This document shows positions 27,457 to 35,401 of a stretch of DNA of 64,000 bases, piece by piece; the first letter of the stretch is position 1; the number at the start of each line of letters is the position of its first letter. The notes under the pieces were generated by a model. That model made no database searches, had not been told where the DNA came from, and saw nothing but the letters and a program-made list of their open reading frames with translations. Position numbers and translations under genes: made by a program. Source of the stretch: Enterococcus nangangensis (GTDB taxonomy: Bacteria > Bacillota > Bacilli > Lactobacillales > Enterococcaceae). Location of the stretch: NCBI RefSeq assembly GCF_005405245.1, contig NZ_BJDR01000006.1:1-64000 (forward strand), given 5' to 3'.

Positions 27457-28065
27457 ATGTTAGCACTAGGAAAAAATATTCGCGAATTAAGGATGGCCAA
27501 AAAGTTAACGCAAAAAGATTTAGCCCAAGTTTTAAACGTTACACCGCAAGCCGTTTCAAAATGGGAGCGAGACGAAAGTAATCTCGATTTAGAAACATTG
27601 CTTAAACTAAGTCATTACTTTGATGTTTCGGTGGATAAAATTTTAGGCAACCAAAGCAAAACTTTTTTGGCTTCCTTGTTCTCAAAGGTGAAAGGGAGTA
27701 AGCAGATGGAAAAAGGTAATAGGACGAAGGGGAGTAGTCAGGACAAGAAGGTCATTATTTTTGACATGGTTGTCAGTTTCATTGCCGCTAGCGGTCAGTT
27801 GCAAACGCAATTCTTACAACAAAAATTAGTAAACTTGCTGCAAGAAAAACAAAAGGATATCAGTGTCATCACCCACACTTCCAATGAAGTTGCCACGCAT
27901 GGCCCAGAGGCTGACCTCATTTTGTTAACGCCAGCTTTTGCGTATGCCCAAGCAGATATAGCTAAAGAATTTCCACAAATTCCAGTGTTGACGATTACCC
28001 AAAAAGATTACGGTTTATTAAATGTTGAAACGTTGTATCAGGAGATTGTTACTTTAATTGGGTAA
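27457..28065 (+). CDS. HTH regulator fused to a PTS IIB-like domain lacking the phospho-cysteine
   Basis: A 202-residue cytoplasmic protein. Residues 1-66 are a clear XRE-type helix-turn-helix (LTQKDLAQVLNVTPQAVSKWE). A basic linker (about 67-95) leads to a domain resembling the lactose/cellobiose-type IIB subunit: first strand KKVIIFDMVVS, then EADLILLTPAFAYAQ and KDYGLLNVETLYQEI, matching the usual D-Y-G-x-x-N-x-E end. No cysteine is found in the phosphate loop, where the segment is SFIAASGQLQ, so it cannot be phosphorylated in the usual way. GGGGAGG precedes ATG 27457. It is monocistronic. A sensor that reads PTS state by protein contact is a guess. Confidence 0.78.
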   Translation: MLALGKNIRELRMAKKLTQKDLAQVLNVTPQAVSKWERDESNLDLETLLKLSHYFDVSVDKILGNQSKTFLASLFSKVKGSKQMEKGNRTKGSSQDKKVIIFDMVVSFIAASGQLQTQFLQQKLVNLLQEKQKDISVITHTSNEVATHGPEADLILLTPAFAYAQADIAKEFPQIPVLTITQKDYGLLNVETLYQEIVTLIG

Positions 28066-28075
28066 AGGCATAAAA

Positions 28076-28122
28076 AGAGCAGAGCCAAACTTTTTTGGGA
28101 GTTTGGCTCTGCTCTTTATTTT
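28076..28122. terminator. Bidirectional terminator
   Basis: AGAGCAGAGCCAAAC and GTTTGGCTCTGCTCT (arms within 28076-28115) form a 15-base-pair stem, T-rich on the right and A-rich on the left, so it can serve both the HTH/IIB-like gene and the minus-strand pseudogene. Confidence 0.88.
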
Positions 28123-28155
28123 GCGGCAATCCAATTTTCTACAGTAGCGATTTGA

Positions 28156-28715
28156 TTAAGATTTCAGCTCACGGAGGTAACTGCCGTAAAGAGATTCATC
28201 GTTAGTATTTTTTACGAGAGCCGTTATTTCAGCTCTTTTTTCGTCAAAGTCAGGAAGTGCTAAAATACGGGCTAAAACTAATGGATTTAAAGAATCAGTC
28301 GCCGCAGTATTTGCTAGCTCTGTTTTAAAAAGTTCTACGAAACACGTCTTGCAATCCGCCTTTGCAAGATAAGTATTTAAATCTGCGTTGCTATTTTTGG
28401 TGGAAGTTAAGCCTTGCTTTATATGATCGTAAGCATAGGCAGGCATCAGGGCATCAGCGGCCAAAAGTTGTTTGCCTAAAGCCAAGGTTGTAGGCGTCAA
28501 AGTAGCAAAGCCGCCAGTTATGGGACTGGTTCAGTTGCGGAATTTTCTGTCGCTAAAGGTTGCGGACTTAAATTAGGGACAGAAGTTGAAGTAGCTAGAC
28601 TTTTCGCAGCTTCGTTGTTAGGATTCTCGCTGTCTGTTTTTATTTTTAAAAGTAGGACGGCAGAAGTTAACACGAGTAAGGGAATGAGCCATAAAATTTT
28701 CTTTTTATTTTTCAT
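28156..28715 (-). pseudogene. Frameshifted membrane-anchored protein
   Basis: The gene reads from ATG at 28715 (GAAAGGA upstream): MKNKKKILWLIPLLVLTSA, a single membrane anchor, then a Pro/Ser-rich linker ending ATEPVP at a stop near 28518. Directly behind, one frame back, the sequence continues without a break as ITGGFATLTPTTLALGKQ and runs as a soluble helical domain with a Cys pair (CKTC) to 28156. The junction is CCCATAA, where restoring one base would join both parts into about 187 residues. So this is a single-base deletion, a sequencing error, or a programmed shift. I do not recognise the family. Confidence 0.68.
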
Positions 28716-28877
28716 GGTGCGAAATCCTTTCAAAAAAATATTTAAAAACAAAGGCTACAAGATATTTTCTATTATTTACACGATAGCATATTCATAATTA
28801 CTTTACAATATAGGATTGAGGGCACACTTTAAAAATAAAATTTCAAGCAAACTTTCGGAGATTTTGAAGGCTTTCTT

Positions 28878-28908
28878 TTTGACCAATTCTGACCATTAGC
28901 AGTATAAT
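28878..28908 (+). promoter_or_regulatory. clpB promoter with a CtsR operator
   Basis: TTGACC (28879-28884), 18-base spacer, TATAAT (28903-28908). Over the -35 box, TTTGACC (28878-28884), three bases, and TCTGACC (28888-28894) are the reverse complement of two CtsR heptads GGTCAAA, with one mismatch in one heptad. CtsR would therefore repress clpB outside stress. Confidence 0.78.
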
Positions 28909-28936
28909 GGTTACAGTGCTAAAGGAGGTAGATAAA

Positions 28937-31549
28937 ATGAATCCAGAAAAAATGACTACGACGTTGCAAGAAGCCATTGGTCAAGCACAGCAAATTGCGG
29001 TGACACGTCACCATCAAGAAATTGACATTGCCCATTTGTGGAAAATCTTCATGACGCCTAATCATTTCGGTCGCAATTTATATCAAGATTGTGGGATTGA
29101 AGTGGCTAGTTTTGAAGGAGAAATTGACCGCTTGTTGGATGAATATCCGCAGGTTAACGGCAGTAACGTAAACTATGGTCAAAGTATGAGTCAAAATCTT
29201 TATCATTTATTACAAGAAGCTGAACAATTAAAAAATCAATTTGGCGATGAGTATCTCAGTACGGAAATTGTGATTCTTGCGTTAATGAGTTTGAAAAATT
29301 ATCCCTTAACCGTTTATTTAAATCGCCAAGGACTTACTGCTAAAAAATTACAAAGTCAGATCGAAACACTGCGAGGAGGAGAAAAAGTGACCTCACAAAA
29401 TCAAGAAGAACAATACAAAGCGTTAGAAAAATACGGCGTAGACTTAGTCCAACAAGTCCGTGCCGGTAAACAAGATCCCATCATTGGGCGCGATGAAGAA
29501 ATTCGTGATGTGATCCGAATTCTTTCGCGGAAAACCAAAAATAATCCGGTTTTAATTGGGGAACCTGGGGTAGGGAAAACCGCCATTGTGGAAGGTCTAG
29601 CTCAGCGAATCGTCAAAAAAGATGTGCCGGATAATTTGAAAGGCAAAACGATTTTTTCTTTAGATATGGGCTCTTTAATTGCGGGCGCTAAGTTCCGTGG
29701 TGAATTTGAAGAACGTTTGAAAGCCGTTTTAAAAGAAATCAAAAAAGCGGACGGCCAAATTATTTTATTCATTGATGAAATTCACAACATTGTGGGTGCC
29801 GGGAAAACAGAAGGTTCGATGGATGCGGGTAACTTATTGAAACCCATGTTAGCACGTGGGGAACTACACCTCATTGGAGCGACCACCTTAGATGAATATC
29901 GGCAATACATGGAAAAAGATAAAGCTTTAGAGCGGCGTTTTCAAAAAGTTTTAGTGCAAGAGCCGACTGTCGAAGATACGATTAGTATTTTGCGGGGGTT
30001 AAAAGAACGTTTTGAAATCCATCATGGCGTTAATATTCACGACAATGCTTTGGTAGCTGCGGCTACTTTATCGGACCGCTACATCACGGATCGTTTTTTA
30101 CCGGATAAAGCTATTGATTTAGTGGATGAAGCTTGTGCCACCATTAAAGTGGAAATGAACTCCATGCCTACCGAATTAGACCAAGTCACGCGGCGTTTAA
30201 TGCAATTAGAAATCGAAGAAGCCGCCTTGAAAAAAGAAACCGATGACGCTTCGAAGAAACGTTTGGCTAATTTGCAAGAAGAGCTGGCTGATTTACGAGA
30301 AGAAGCCAACGCTAAAAAAATGCAATGGGAAACCGAAAAAGAAGAAGTTGGGAAACTCTCTGAAAAACGGAGTGCCATTGAACAAGCCCGGCGTCAATTG
30401 GAAGATGCGGAAAATAATTACGATTTAGAAAAAGCGGCTGTTTTACGCCACGGGACGATTCCACAATTGGAAAAAGAATTAAAAGAACTAGAAGCCAAAG
30501 CTCAAAGCGATGACTTGAAGATGGTGCAAGAATCCGTCACGGAAAACGAAATTGCCGAAGTCGTTGGGCGTTTAACTGGGATTCCAGTCACCAAGCTAGT
30601 CGAAGGCGAACGGGAAAAACTCTTAAAACTAAACGAAACCTTGCATCAACGGGTAATTGGTCAAGACGAAGCCGTCAATGCCGTGAGCGATGCAGTATTA
30701 CGCTCAAGAGCAGGCTTACAAGATCCACACCGGCCATTAGGTTCCTTCTTATTCTTAGGACCAACAGGTGTCGGGAAGACGGAGCTCGCCAAAGCTTTAG
30801 CGGAAAACTTATTTGATTCTGAAGACCACATGGTGCGGATTGATATGAGTGAGTATATGGAAAAATTTGCCGTTTCCCGGCTAGTGGGAGCTCCTCCAGG
30901 TTATGTCGGGTATGAAGAGGGCGGCCAATTAACCGAAGCTGTGCGTCGTAATCCATATACCATCGTCTTACTGGATGAAATTGAAAAAGCCCATCCAGAT
31001 GTTTTCAATTTATTGCTACAAGTCTTAGATGATGGTCGTTTAACGGATTCTAAAGGACGCGTAGTAGACTTTAAGAACACGGTTTTGATTATGACTTCTA
31101 ATATCGGCTCGCAGTTGCTACTAGAGGGCGTTACCCCTGAAGGAACAATTCCTGAAAATATCCAAGAGCAAGTGCTGGAACTGTTGAAAGGTCACTTTAA
31201 ACCAGAATTTCTTAACCGGATTGATGACACTATTTTATTTACCCCGTTAAGCCTCGAGAACGTCAAGGGTATCGTGGGTAAATTAGTGGAACAAGTTGCT
31301 GATCGTTTGAAAAATCAAGAGATTGAATTAGTCTTGAGTCCGGAAGCACAAACGTGGATTGCCGAACAAGCTTACGATCCAGCTTATGGTGCGCGGCCAT
31401 TGAAACGCTTCTTAACGAAAGAATTGGAAACACCATTGGCCAAAGAAATCATCGCCGGTCGGGTCTTACCGAAGACGAAAGTAACGGTCACTTTATTGGG
31501 AGATCAGTTAGTTTTCCAAAATGAACCCCTTGCAGAAGACGAGGAATAA
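28937..31549 (+). CDS. clpB: ATP-dependent disaggregase ClpB
   Basis: Hexameric AAA+ chaperone that threads aggregated proteins, working with DnaK. The 870 residues show the N-terminal Clp repeat domain (1-150), NBD1 with Walker [10 protein letters not shown] near 209, the coiled-coil M-domain (about 405-530) with long Glu/Lys/Arg stretches, and NBD2 with [14 protein letters not shown] near 609. The M-domain marks it as ClpB rather than ClpC. ATG 28937 is chosen behind AAAGGAGG; an in-frame ATG at 28907 overlaps the -10 box and was rejected. CtsR control is inferred from the operator. Confidence 0.96.
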   Translation: MNPEKMTTTLQEAIGQAQQIAVTRHHQEIDIAHLWKIFMTPNHFGRNLYQDCGIEVASFEGEIDRLLDEYPQVNGSNVNYGQSMSQNLYHLLQEAEQLKNQFGDEYLSTEIVILALMSLKNYPLTVYLNRQGLTAKKLQSQIETLRGGEKVTSQNQEEQYKALEKYGVDLVQQVRAGKQDPIIGRDEEIRDVIRILSRKTKNNPVLIGEPGVGKTAIVEGLAQRIVKKDVPDNLKGKTIFSLDMGSLIAGAKFRGEFEERLKAVLKEIKKADGQIILFIDEIHNIVGAGKTEGSMDAGNLLKPMLARGELHLIGATTLDEYRQYMEKDKALERRFQKVLVQEPTVEDTISILRGLKERFEIHHGVNIHDNALVAAATLSDRYITDRFLPDKAIDLVDEACATIKVEMNSMPTELDQVTRRLMQLEIEEAALKKETDDASKKRLANLQEELADLREEANAKKMQWETEKEEVGKLSEKRSAIEQARRQLEDAENNYDLEKAAVLRHGTIPQLEKELKELEAKAQSDDLKMVQESVTENEIAEVVGRLTGIPVTKLVEGEREKLLKLNETLHQRVIGQDEAVNAVSDAVLRSRAGLQDPHRPLGSFLFLGPTGVGKTELAKALAENLFDSEDHMVRIDMSEYMEKFAVSRLVGAPPGYVGYEEGGQLTEAVRRNPYTIVLLDEIEKAHPDVFNLLLQVLDDGRLTDSKGRVVDFKNTVLIMTSNIGSQLLLEGVTPEGTIPENIQEQVLELLKGHFKPEFLNRIDDTILFTPLSLENVKGIVGKLVEQVADRLKNQEIELVLSPEAQTWIAEQAYDPAYGARPLKRFLTKELETPLAKEIIAGRVLPKTKVTVTLLGDQLVFQNEPLAEDEE

Positions 31550-31610
31550 TCGTCTTAAATAATCTTTAAAGAAATCTTCAAGCAAGATTAACACCTTAAA
31601 AAGAAATCCT

Positions 31611-31619
31611 TGTTATACT
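31611..31619 (+). promoter_or_regulatory. Extended -10 promoter
   Basis: TGT-TATACT at 31611-31619, 20 bases before the 46-residue reading frame at 31639. Confidence 0.5.
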
Positions 31620-31638
31620 TAAGGTAGAAAGGTTGGTG

Positions 31639-31779
31639 ATGAAGATGCAAATGGTTGTCACTAGTATTGTTACAGTGTTAGGCGTTGCTTCTTTAGCAGG
31701 GTTACTCTTGGTGGGGTTGAAAGCCGCGCAAACTAAACCCGAACCGATTCGTGTACCTGTAGAAAGAAATCGTCGTTAA
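31639..31779 (+). CDS. 46-residue single-pass membrane protein
   Basis: Reads MKMQMVVTSIVTVLGVAS, continues through a Leu/Gly/Val-rich membrane helix (about residues 6-27) and ends in a basic hydrophilic tail with PEPIRVPVERNRR. It has its own extended -10 promoter, a Shine-Dalgarno-like AAAGGTTGG just before the ATG, and a terminator 14 bases after the stop, all signs of a real gene. No family is recognised. Position directly after clpB suggests, but does not show, a stress link. Confidence 0.66.
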   Translation: MKMQMVVTSIVTVLGVASLAGLLLVGLKAAQTKPEPIRVPVERNRR

Positions 31780-31792
31780 CAAAAAAATGAAG

Positions 31793-31837
31793 AGCCATCT
31801 GTACTACTCCTTGTTGAGTCGTTACAGATGGTTTTTT
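31793..31837 (+). terminator. Terminator after the 46-residue gene
   Basis: CCATCTGTA (31794-31802) pairs with TACAGATGG (31823-31831), followed by TTTTTT. Confidence 0.86.
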
Positions 31838-31944
31838 GTTTTTAAAATTATTTTCGGCTGCTGATTGAGCTAGCTTACTTAATGATGAAAGCGTATACTA
31901 AATAAAAGGTCTCCAATATCAAAAAATAGAGTGGAGGATGCGCA

Positions 31945-32547
31945 ATGGTTACAACCGAAAAAATAGTTGATGAGTTGGCGCTACTGTTGATGGGAAAAAT
32001 CGCAGCGGAGTTAAGTGAAGGACAACATTTATTTCTGCAAGACCAAGTTCTTAGTAAGATTCAAGCCAGCTTAGCACCGACTGAAAATATTTTAAGTGTG
32101 GTCGTTGAACAGCAAAAGTTAGGGGTTTGGGTGAATGTTCCAGTAACGAAAGCCAGCACTAAGGAATACCTGCGACTCTTTGCCAACGATAATAGCAATG
32201 TGCTGCTGCTGACGGATAAAAAATTTATTTATTTTAACGTGGTGACCTTGCTAGAAAACGAGGAAGTATTGTCTTATCCTTTTGATACCCTGCAGACGAT
32301 TCTCTATGGTCCTTATTATCAAAAGGGTGAGGTGAGCTCTGCGGCAGCTGGTCTGGCGCTTTTAACGCGAGATTATACGTTTGTGGCGCTGAAAATTACG
32401 GCGGAAATGCCGGCATTAGCACCACTTTTGACTGCTACTGGTGTGCAAGTTTTAACACCGACTACAACAGGGATTGCCGATATTCAAATTAAATGGAGTA
32501 ATACTTCCCAAGCCGGCTTTACTAAATATCTTGCCAGTCTCAGCTAG
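31945..32547 (+). CDS. Hypothetical protein, possible PH-like domain
   Basis: A 200-residue cytoplasmic protein with no signal or membrane segment. The N-terminal 45 residues look helical. The middle contains NVLLLTDKKFIYFNVVTL followed by a second strand set, a pattern like short bacterial PH-like domains (bPH), and the end is Thr/Ala-rich. The family is not recognised. ATG 31945 follows GTGGAGG. A TATACT at 31894-31899 is the only -10 candidate. The Nudix-like gene follows after 29 bases and may be in the same transcript. Confidence 0.62.
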   Translation: MVTTEKIVDELALLLMGKIAAELSEGQHLFLQDQVLSKIQASLAPTENILSVVVEQQKLGVWVNVPVTKASTKEYLRLFANDNSNVLLLTDKKFIYFNVVTLLENEEVLSYPFDTLQTILYGPYYQKGEVSSAAAGLALLTRDYTFVALKITAEMPALAPLLTATGVQVLTPTTTGIADIQIKWSNTSQAGFTKYLASLS

Positions 32548-32576
32548 CATTATGAGATAAAAAAATGAGGTGAAAA

Positions 32577-33020
32577 ATGACGACACCCTTTACTATTTTG
32601 GTACTCCCTTATCGGTATGATGAAGATAACCAAGTACAAGTAAGTATTTTGAAACGAAAAAATCAGCGATTTTGGCAATTTGTTAGGGGGAGTGGGAAAG
32701 CTGGGGAAAGTGCTGAAGAAGCCGCTTTAAGCTTACTAGCTAAAGAATTTTGTTTGCCTAAAAATTTCTTTCCTCTAACCCCTTTAATCTCCTTGGAGAC
32801 TAGTACTCCTGGACTATCAAGAAGATTAACTACCCATCACCACCACAGGCTGCCGGTAAAATGTTTTGCTTACGACTTGTCTAATCCAAAAGAGAACGTC
32901 AATATTTTTAAGAATGACACAGTATATCAATGGATATCCTACGATAAAGCAGCTGCGCTATTACATTTTGCTTTGGATAAAAAAGCATTGAGAGAACTTG
33001 CGCAACGATTGAGAAAATAA
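32577..33020 (+). CDS. Nudix-fold protein with a degenerate Nudix box
   Basis: A 147-residue protein whose start ILVLPYRY, then QVSILKRKNQRFWQFVRGSGKAGE, matches the dATP/dihydroneopterin-triphosphate type Nudix hydrolases. The Nudix box should read G-x5-E-x7-REUxEExGU. The first G and E are present, but the catalytic helix reads SLLAKEFCL in place of REUxEExGU, so the Arg and two of three metal-binding Glu are gone. It also has a His-rich stretch THHHHRLPV. It is probably not a pyrophosphohydrolase. A related gene with an intact box but a stop codon lies at 37948-38397. Confidence 0.75.
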   Translation: MTTPFTILVLPYRYDEDNQVQVSILKRKNQRFWQFVRGSGKAGESAEEAALSLLAKEFCLPKNFFPLTPLISLETSTPGLSRRLTTHHHHRLPVKCFAYDLSNPKENVNIFKNDTVYQWISYDKAAALLHFALDKKALRELAQRLRK

Positions 33021-33031
33021 AAACAGTAAAA

Positions 33032-33076
33032 AATATCTGTGAGCGAGCCATTGAGGTGTAGTTTGCAGATGTTTTT
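33032..33076 (+). terminator. Candidate terminator
   Basis: AATATCTGT (33032-33040) pairs with GCAGATGTT (33065-33073) with two G-T pairs, followed by TTT. Confidence 0.55.
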
Positions 33077-33163
33077 ATGATTCGCACTCGTGCTAGCGCT
33101 ATCATTTCCAACTTTTTCCCGTTATACTAAAGTAAGCAAAACAAAACGACAAGAGGTGACGGG

Positions 33164-33967
33164 ATGATTAAATTAGTAATCAGCGATTTAGATGGCACGT
33201 TTTTAAACAGTCAAGGAACGTTTGACCGCAAGCTTTATCAAAAAGTGCAAGGATTAATGGCTCAACAAGGAATTATTTTTGCTCCTTGTACCGGGAAGCA
33301 ATGCGAGCGCGTGGAAGAACTCTTTGGACCAGAATTAGCTAGTGATTTATGGATTTTAGGAGACAGCGCCACGCGAATCAAGCATCAAGGGCAATATGTT
33401 TATGAATCCTTTTTACCCAATAGTTTGGGGCAACAAATCATTACCCAATTAGAAAAGATTGCCGACGATCACGTGATTATCGTTTGTACACCTGATGCTG
33501 CCGTGATTAAAAATTCGGTGCCAGAAGAAATTGCCTCTAAATTACGTCGTTCTTATACGCGAGTTACCACAGTGGAAGAGCTGGCTACCATCTCTGAGGA
33601 TTTTGTTAAAATTACGGTCTTTGATCCTCAGTTGCGCTGTTTCACCAGTGTCAAAGAATTAGCGGACTTTCAAGAGCAAGCCTACATTGTTGCTTCTGAA
33701 GCGGCGTGGATCGATATTTCCAACTACGGTGTGCATAAAGGCACGACCGTGGCCCAGCTCCAAAAAATTTTAAAGGTGACACCGGCGGAAACCATGGCTT
33801 TTGGCGATGGCTTAAATGATTTAGAATTATTGGCTGCAGCTGATTTTAGTTTTGCGATGCGTAATGCTTTTCCAGAGGTACAAGAAATTGCACGTTATAT
33901 TACGGGGAGCAACGATGAGCAAGCCGTGCTCACCACAATTGATCAAATTATTCGTTTACAAAAATAA
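33164..33967 (+). CDS. Cof-type HAD-family phosphatase
   Basis: A 267-residue haloacid-dehalogenase hydrolase acting on phosphorylated small molecules. Motif I is ISDLDGTFLNSQG (about residues 5-17) with nucleophile Asp, motif IV is FGDGLNDLELL near residue 210, and the C2B cap lies between (about 85-180). Preceded by GAGGTGACG and a TATACT box at 33123-33128. It is monocistronic with a terminator shared with the minus-strand neighbour. Substrates such as sugar phosphates or flavin mononucleotide are typical of the family; none can be assigned. Confidence 0.9.
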   Translation: MIKLVISDLDGTFLNSQGTFDRKLYQKVQGLMAQQGIIFAPCTGKQCERVEELFGPELASDLWILGDSATRIKHQGQYVYESFLPNSLGQQIITQLEKIADDHVIIVCTPDAAVIKNSVPEEIASKLRRSYTRVTTVEELATISEDFVKITVFDPQLRCFTSVKELADFQEQAYIVASEAAWIDISNYGVHKGTTVAQLQKILKVTPAETMAFGDGLNDLELLAAADFSFAMRNAFPEVQEIARYITGSNDEQAVLTTIDQIIRLQK

Positions 33968-33970
33968 AAC

Positions 33971-34019
33971 AACACGTCTCTTCCTGTGCGTTTCATGAGC
34001 ATAGAAAAGAGACGTGTTA
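33971..34019. terminator. Bidirectional terminator
   Basis: ACACGTCTCTT and AAGAGACGTGT (arms within 33973-34017) form an 11-base-pair stem between convergent genes. Confidence 0.82.
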
Positions 34020-34025
34020 TTCATT

Positions 34026-35252
34026 TTAAAAGTAATCAGAAAAGTAAGCTTCCGTATCGGGGATAATCAGCTCTAAAGTTTTTAACGTGCCGGCATCTGT
34101 GTGGAGGCGTTCAATTTTAGCTAAGTAAGTCGCCCGACGATAGTTCATTAATAAACAGCTTAAAGTTTGAATATTCAAGGCGACTTTCTCACCGCAAGCT
34201 TTACCCCGCGTGACGGTAAGCTTTCCGGTGTCATCCCATTCCAGTCCGAAAATATCCTGATTCCATTCAGCCAAAGGATCAGTGACGGCCAAATGAAAAG
34301 CCTGAAGTCCTGGGGCGTAATTAAAAGGAAAATGGGCTAAAAATTCTTCAACGTCGACAATTCGCGCCATATAGTAAGGTTCAATCGTTTCTTTAAACTG
34401 GGAATCCTCAATGAGAAAAGCGAGGGGTTCATTTTTATAAATATCACCTTCCACCCAGTAAACCATGGAAAAGTGGGCGCTAATAAAGTTCCACAAACCA
34501 TTCCGAGCTTCTTGGTTTAAATAAAACATCTCCCGCACGTGGAAAATGTCATCGCGAATCCAGTAAAACAAGACTCCTTGCGGCTGATGATTTTCATCAT
34601 AATAAATAGCCGCAGTGCGTTCTTCTTCTTTTTCATAGCGCCAATATTCTTCCCAGTGAAACTGATTGCGAATCAAGGCGCCATGATTTTCTTTGGCAAA
34701 ACGTTGGTAGACATCATCCACATCTGGATCGTCAACATTTTTCCGTTCCACAATGCCCGGCAAGGTGATGGGTTTAGGAAGCTGGGTATCTCGCAATTTA
34801 AAAGTAATTTTATCACTCATAATTTCCCAACCTTTATTGCGGTAATAGGGAATGGAATAAGGATAAAGATAAGAAATCCATTGCTTTTTGGCTCGCATTT
34901 TCGTCAGGGCTAAATGAATTAAGTCTTTCATTAAACCGTGACCGGCAAACTCGGGATAGGTGCCCACACCCGTGATGCCCCCCATCGCAAAAATTTTGCC
35001 ATGAATGTTGACTTCACAAGGATAAATGGCGATTTGGGAGACCAATTGATTGCCTTGAAACCAGCCGAAAACATCGGATAATTTTAAAATGGGCTGTTTG
35101 GACTTTAAGAGCTCGCGTTTTGTTTCAAAACCACTTTCTTCAATTTCATCATCAGTAATTTGAAAAACGTAGCGCAATAACTCGTTAAATTGATTCACGT
35201 CTTTTTCCGTGACTTGCTTAATTACCAGCTGACTTTTGTAGTCGGCTTCCAT
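34026..35252 (-). CDS. Eis-type GNAT N-acetyltransferase with SCP2-like C-terminal domain
   Basis: A 408-residue cytoplasmic acetyltransferase. The N-terminal GNAT fold (about 1-150) has the acetyl-CoA loop GVGTYPEFAGHGLMKDL; a second GNAT-like domain (about 150-290) and an SCP2-like domain (about 300-400) follow, the layout of the Eis family. In Mycobacterium this family acetylates aminoglycosides; in Lactobacillales its targets are not known. The start at 35252 has TTGGAGTTGG just upstream. It is convergent with the HAD gene and divergent from lepA. Confidence 0.87.
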   Translation of the reverse strand: MEADYKSQLVIKQVTEKDVNQFNELLRYVFQITDDEIEESGFETKRELLKSKQPILKLSDVFGWFQGNQLVSQIAIYPCEVNIHGKIFAMGGITGVGTYPEFAGHGLMKDLIHLALTKMRAKKQWISYLYPYSIPYYRNKGWEIMSDKITFKLRDTQLPKPITLPGIVERKNVDDPDVDDVYQRFAKENHGALIRNQFHWEEYWRYEKEEERTAAIYYDENHQPQGVLFYWIRDDIFHVREMFYLNQEARNGLWNFISAHFSMVYWVEGDIYKNEPLAFLIEDSQFKETIEPYYMARIVDVEEFLAHFPFNYAPGLQAFHLAVTDPLAEWNQDIFGLEWDDTGKLTVTRGKACGEKVALNIQTLSCLLMNYRRATYLAKIERLHTDAGTLKTLELIIPDTEAYFSDYF

Positions 35253-35283
35253 AATTCCAACTCCAATCTCAATAGTTATTTTT

Positions 35284-35292
35284 ATTATAGCA
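35284..35292 (-). promoter_or_regulatory. Extended -10 promoter of the Eis-type gene
   Basis: On the minus strand TGC-TATAAT reads from 35292 to 35284, 32 bases before the start. Confidence 0.55.
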
Positions 35293-35362
35293 CCATTTAA
35301 AATAAGAAACGAATGGCAAACTATCCTTTAGGGGAAAAAGACTTTCCTTGTGTAGTTTTGCT

Positions 35363-35371
35363 TGTTATAAT
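35363..35371 (+). promoter_or_regulatory. Extended -10 promoter of lepA
   Basis: TGT-TATAAT at 35363-35371, 31 bases before lepA, with no good -35 box. Confidence 0.6.
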
Positions 35372-35401
35372 ACTATTGACTAACTGAAAGTAGGGAACGT
35401 A

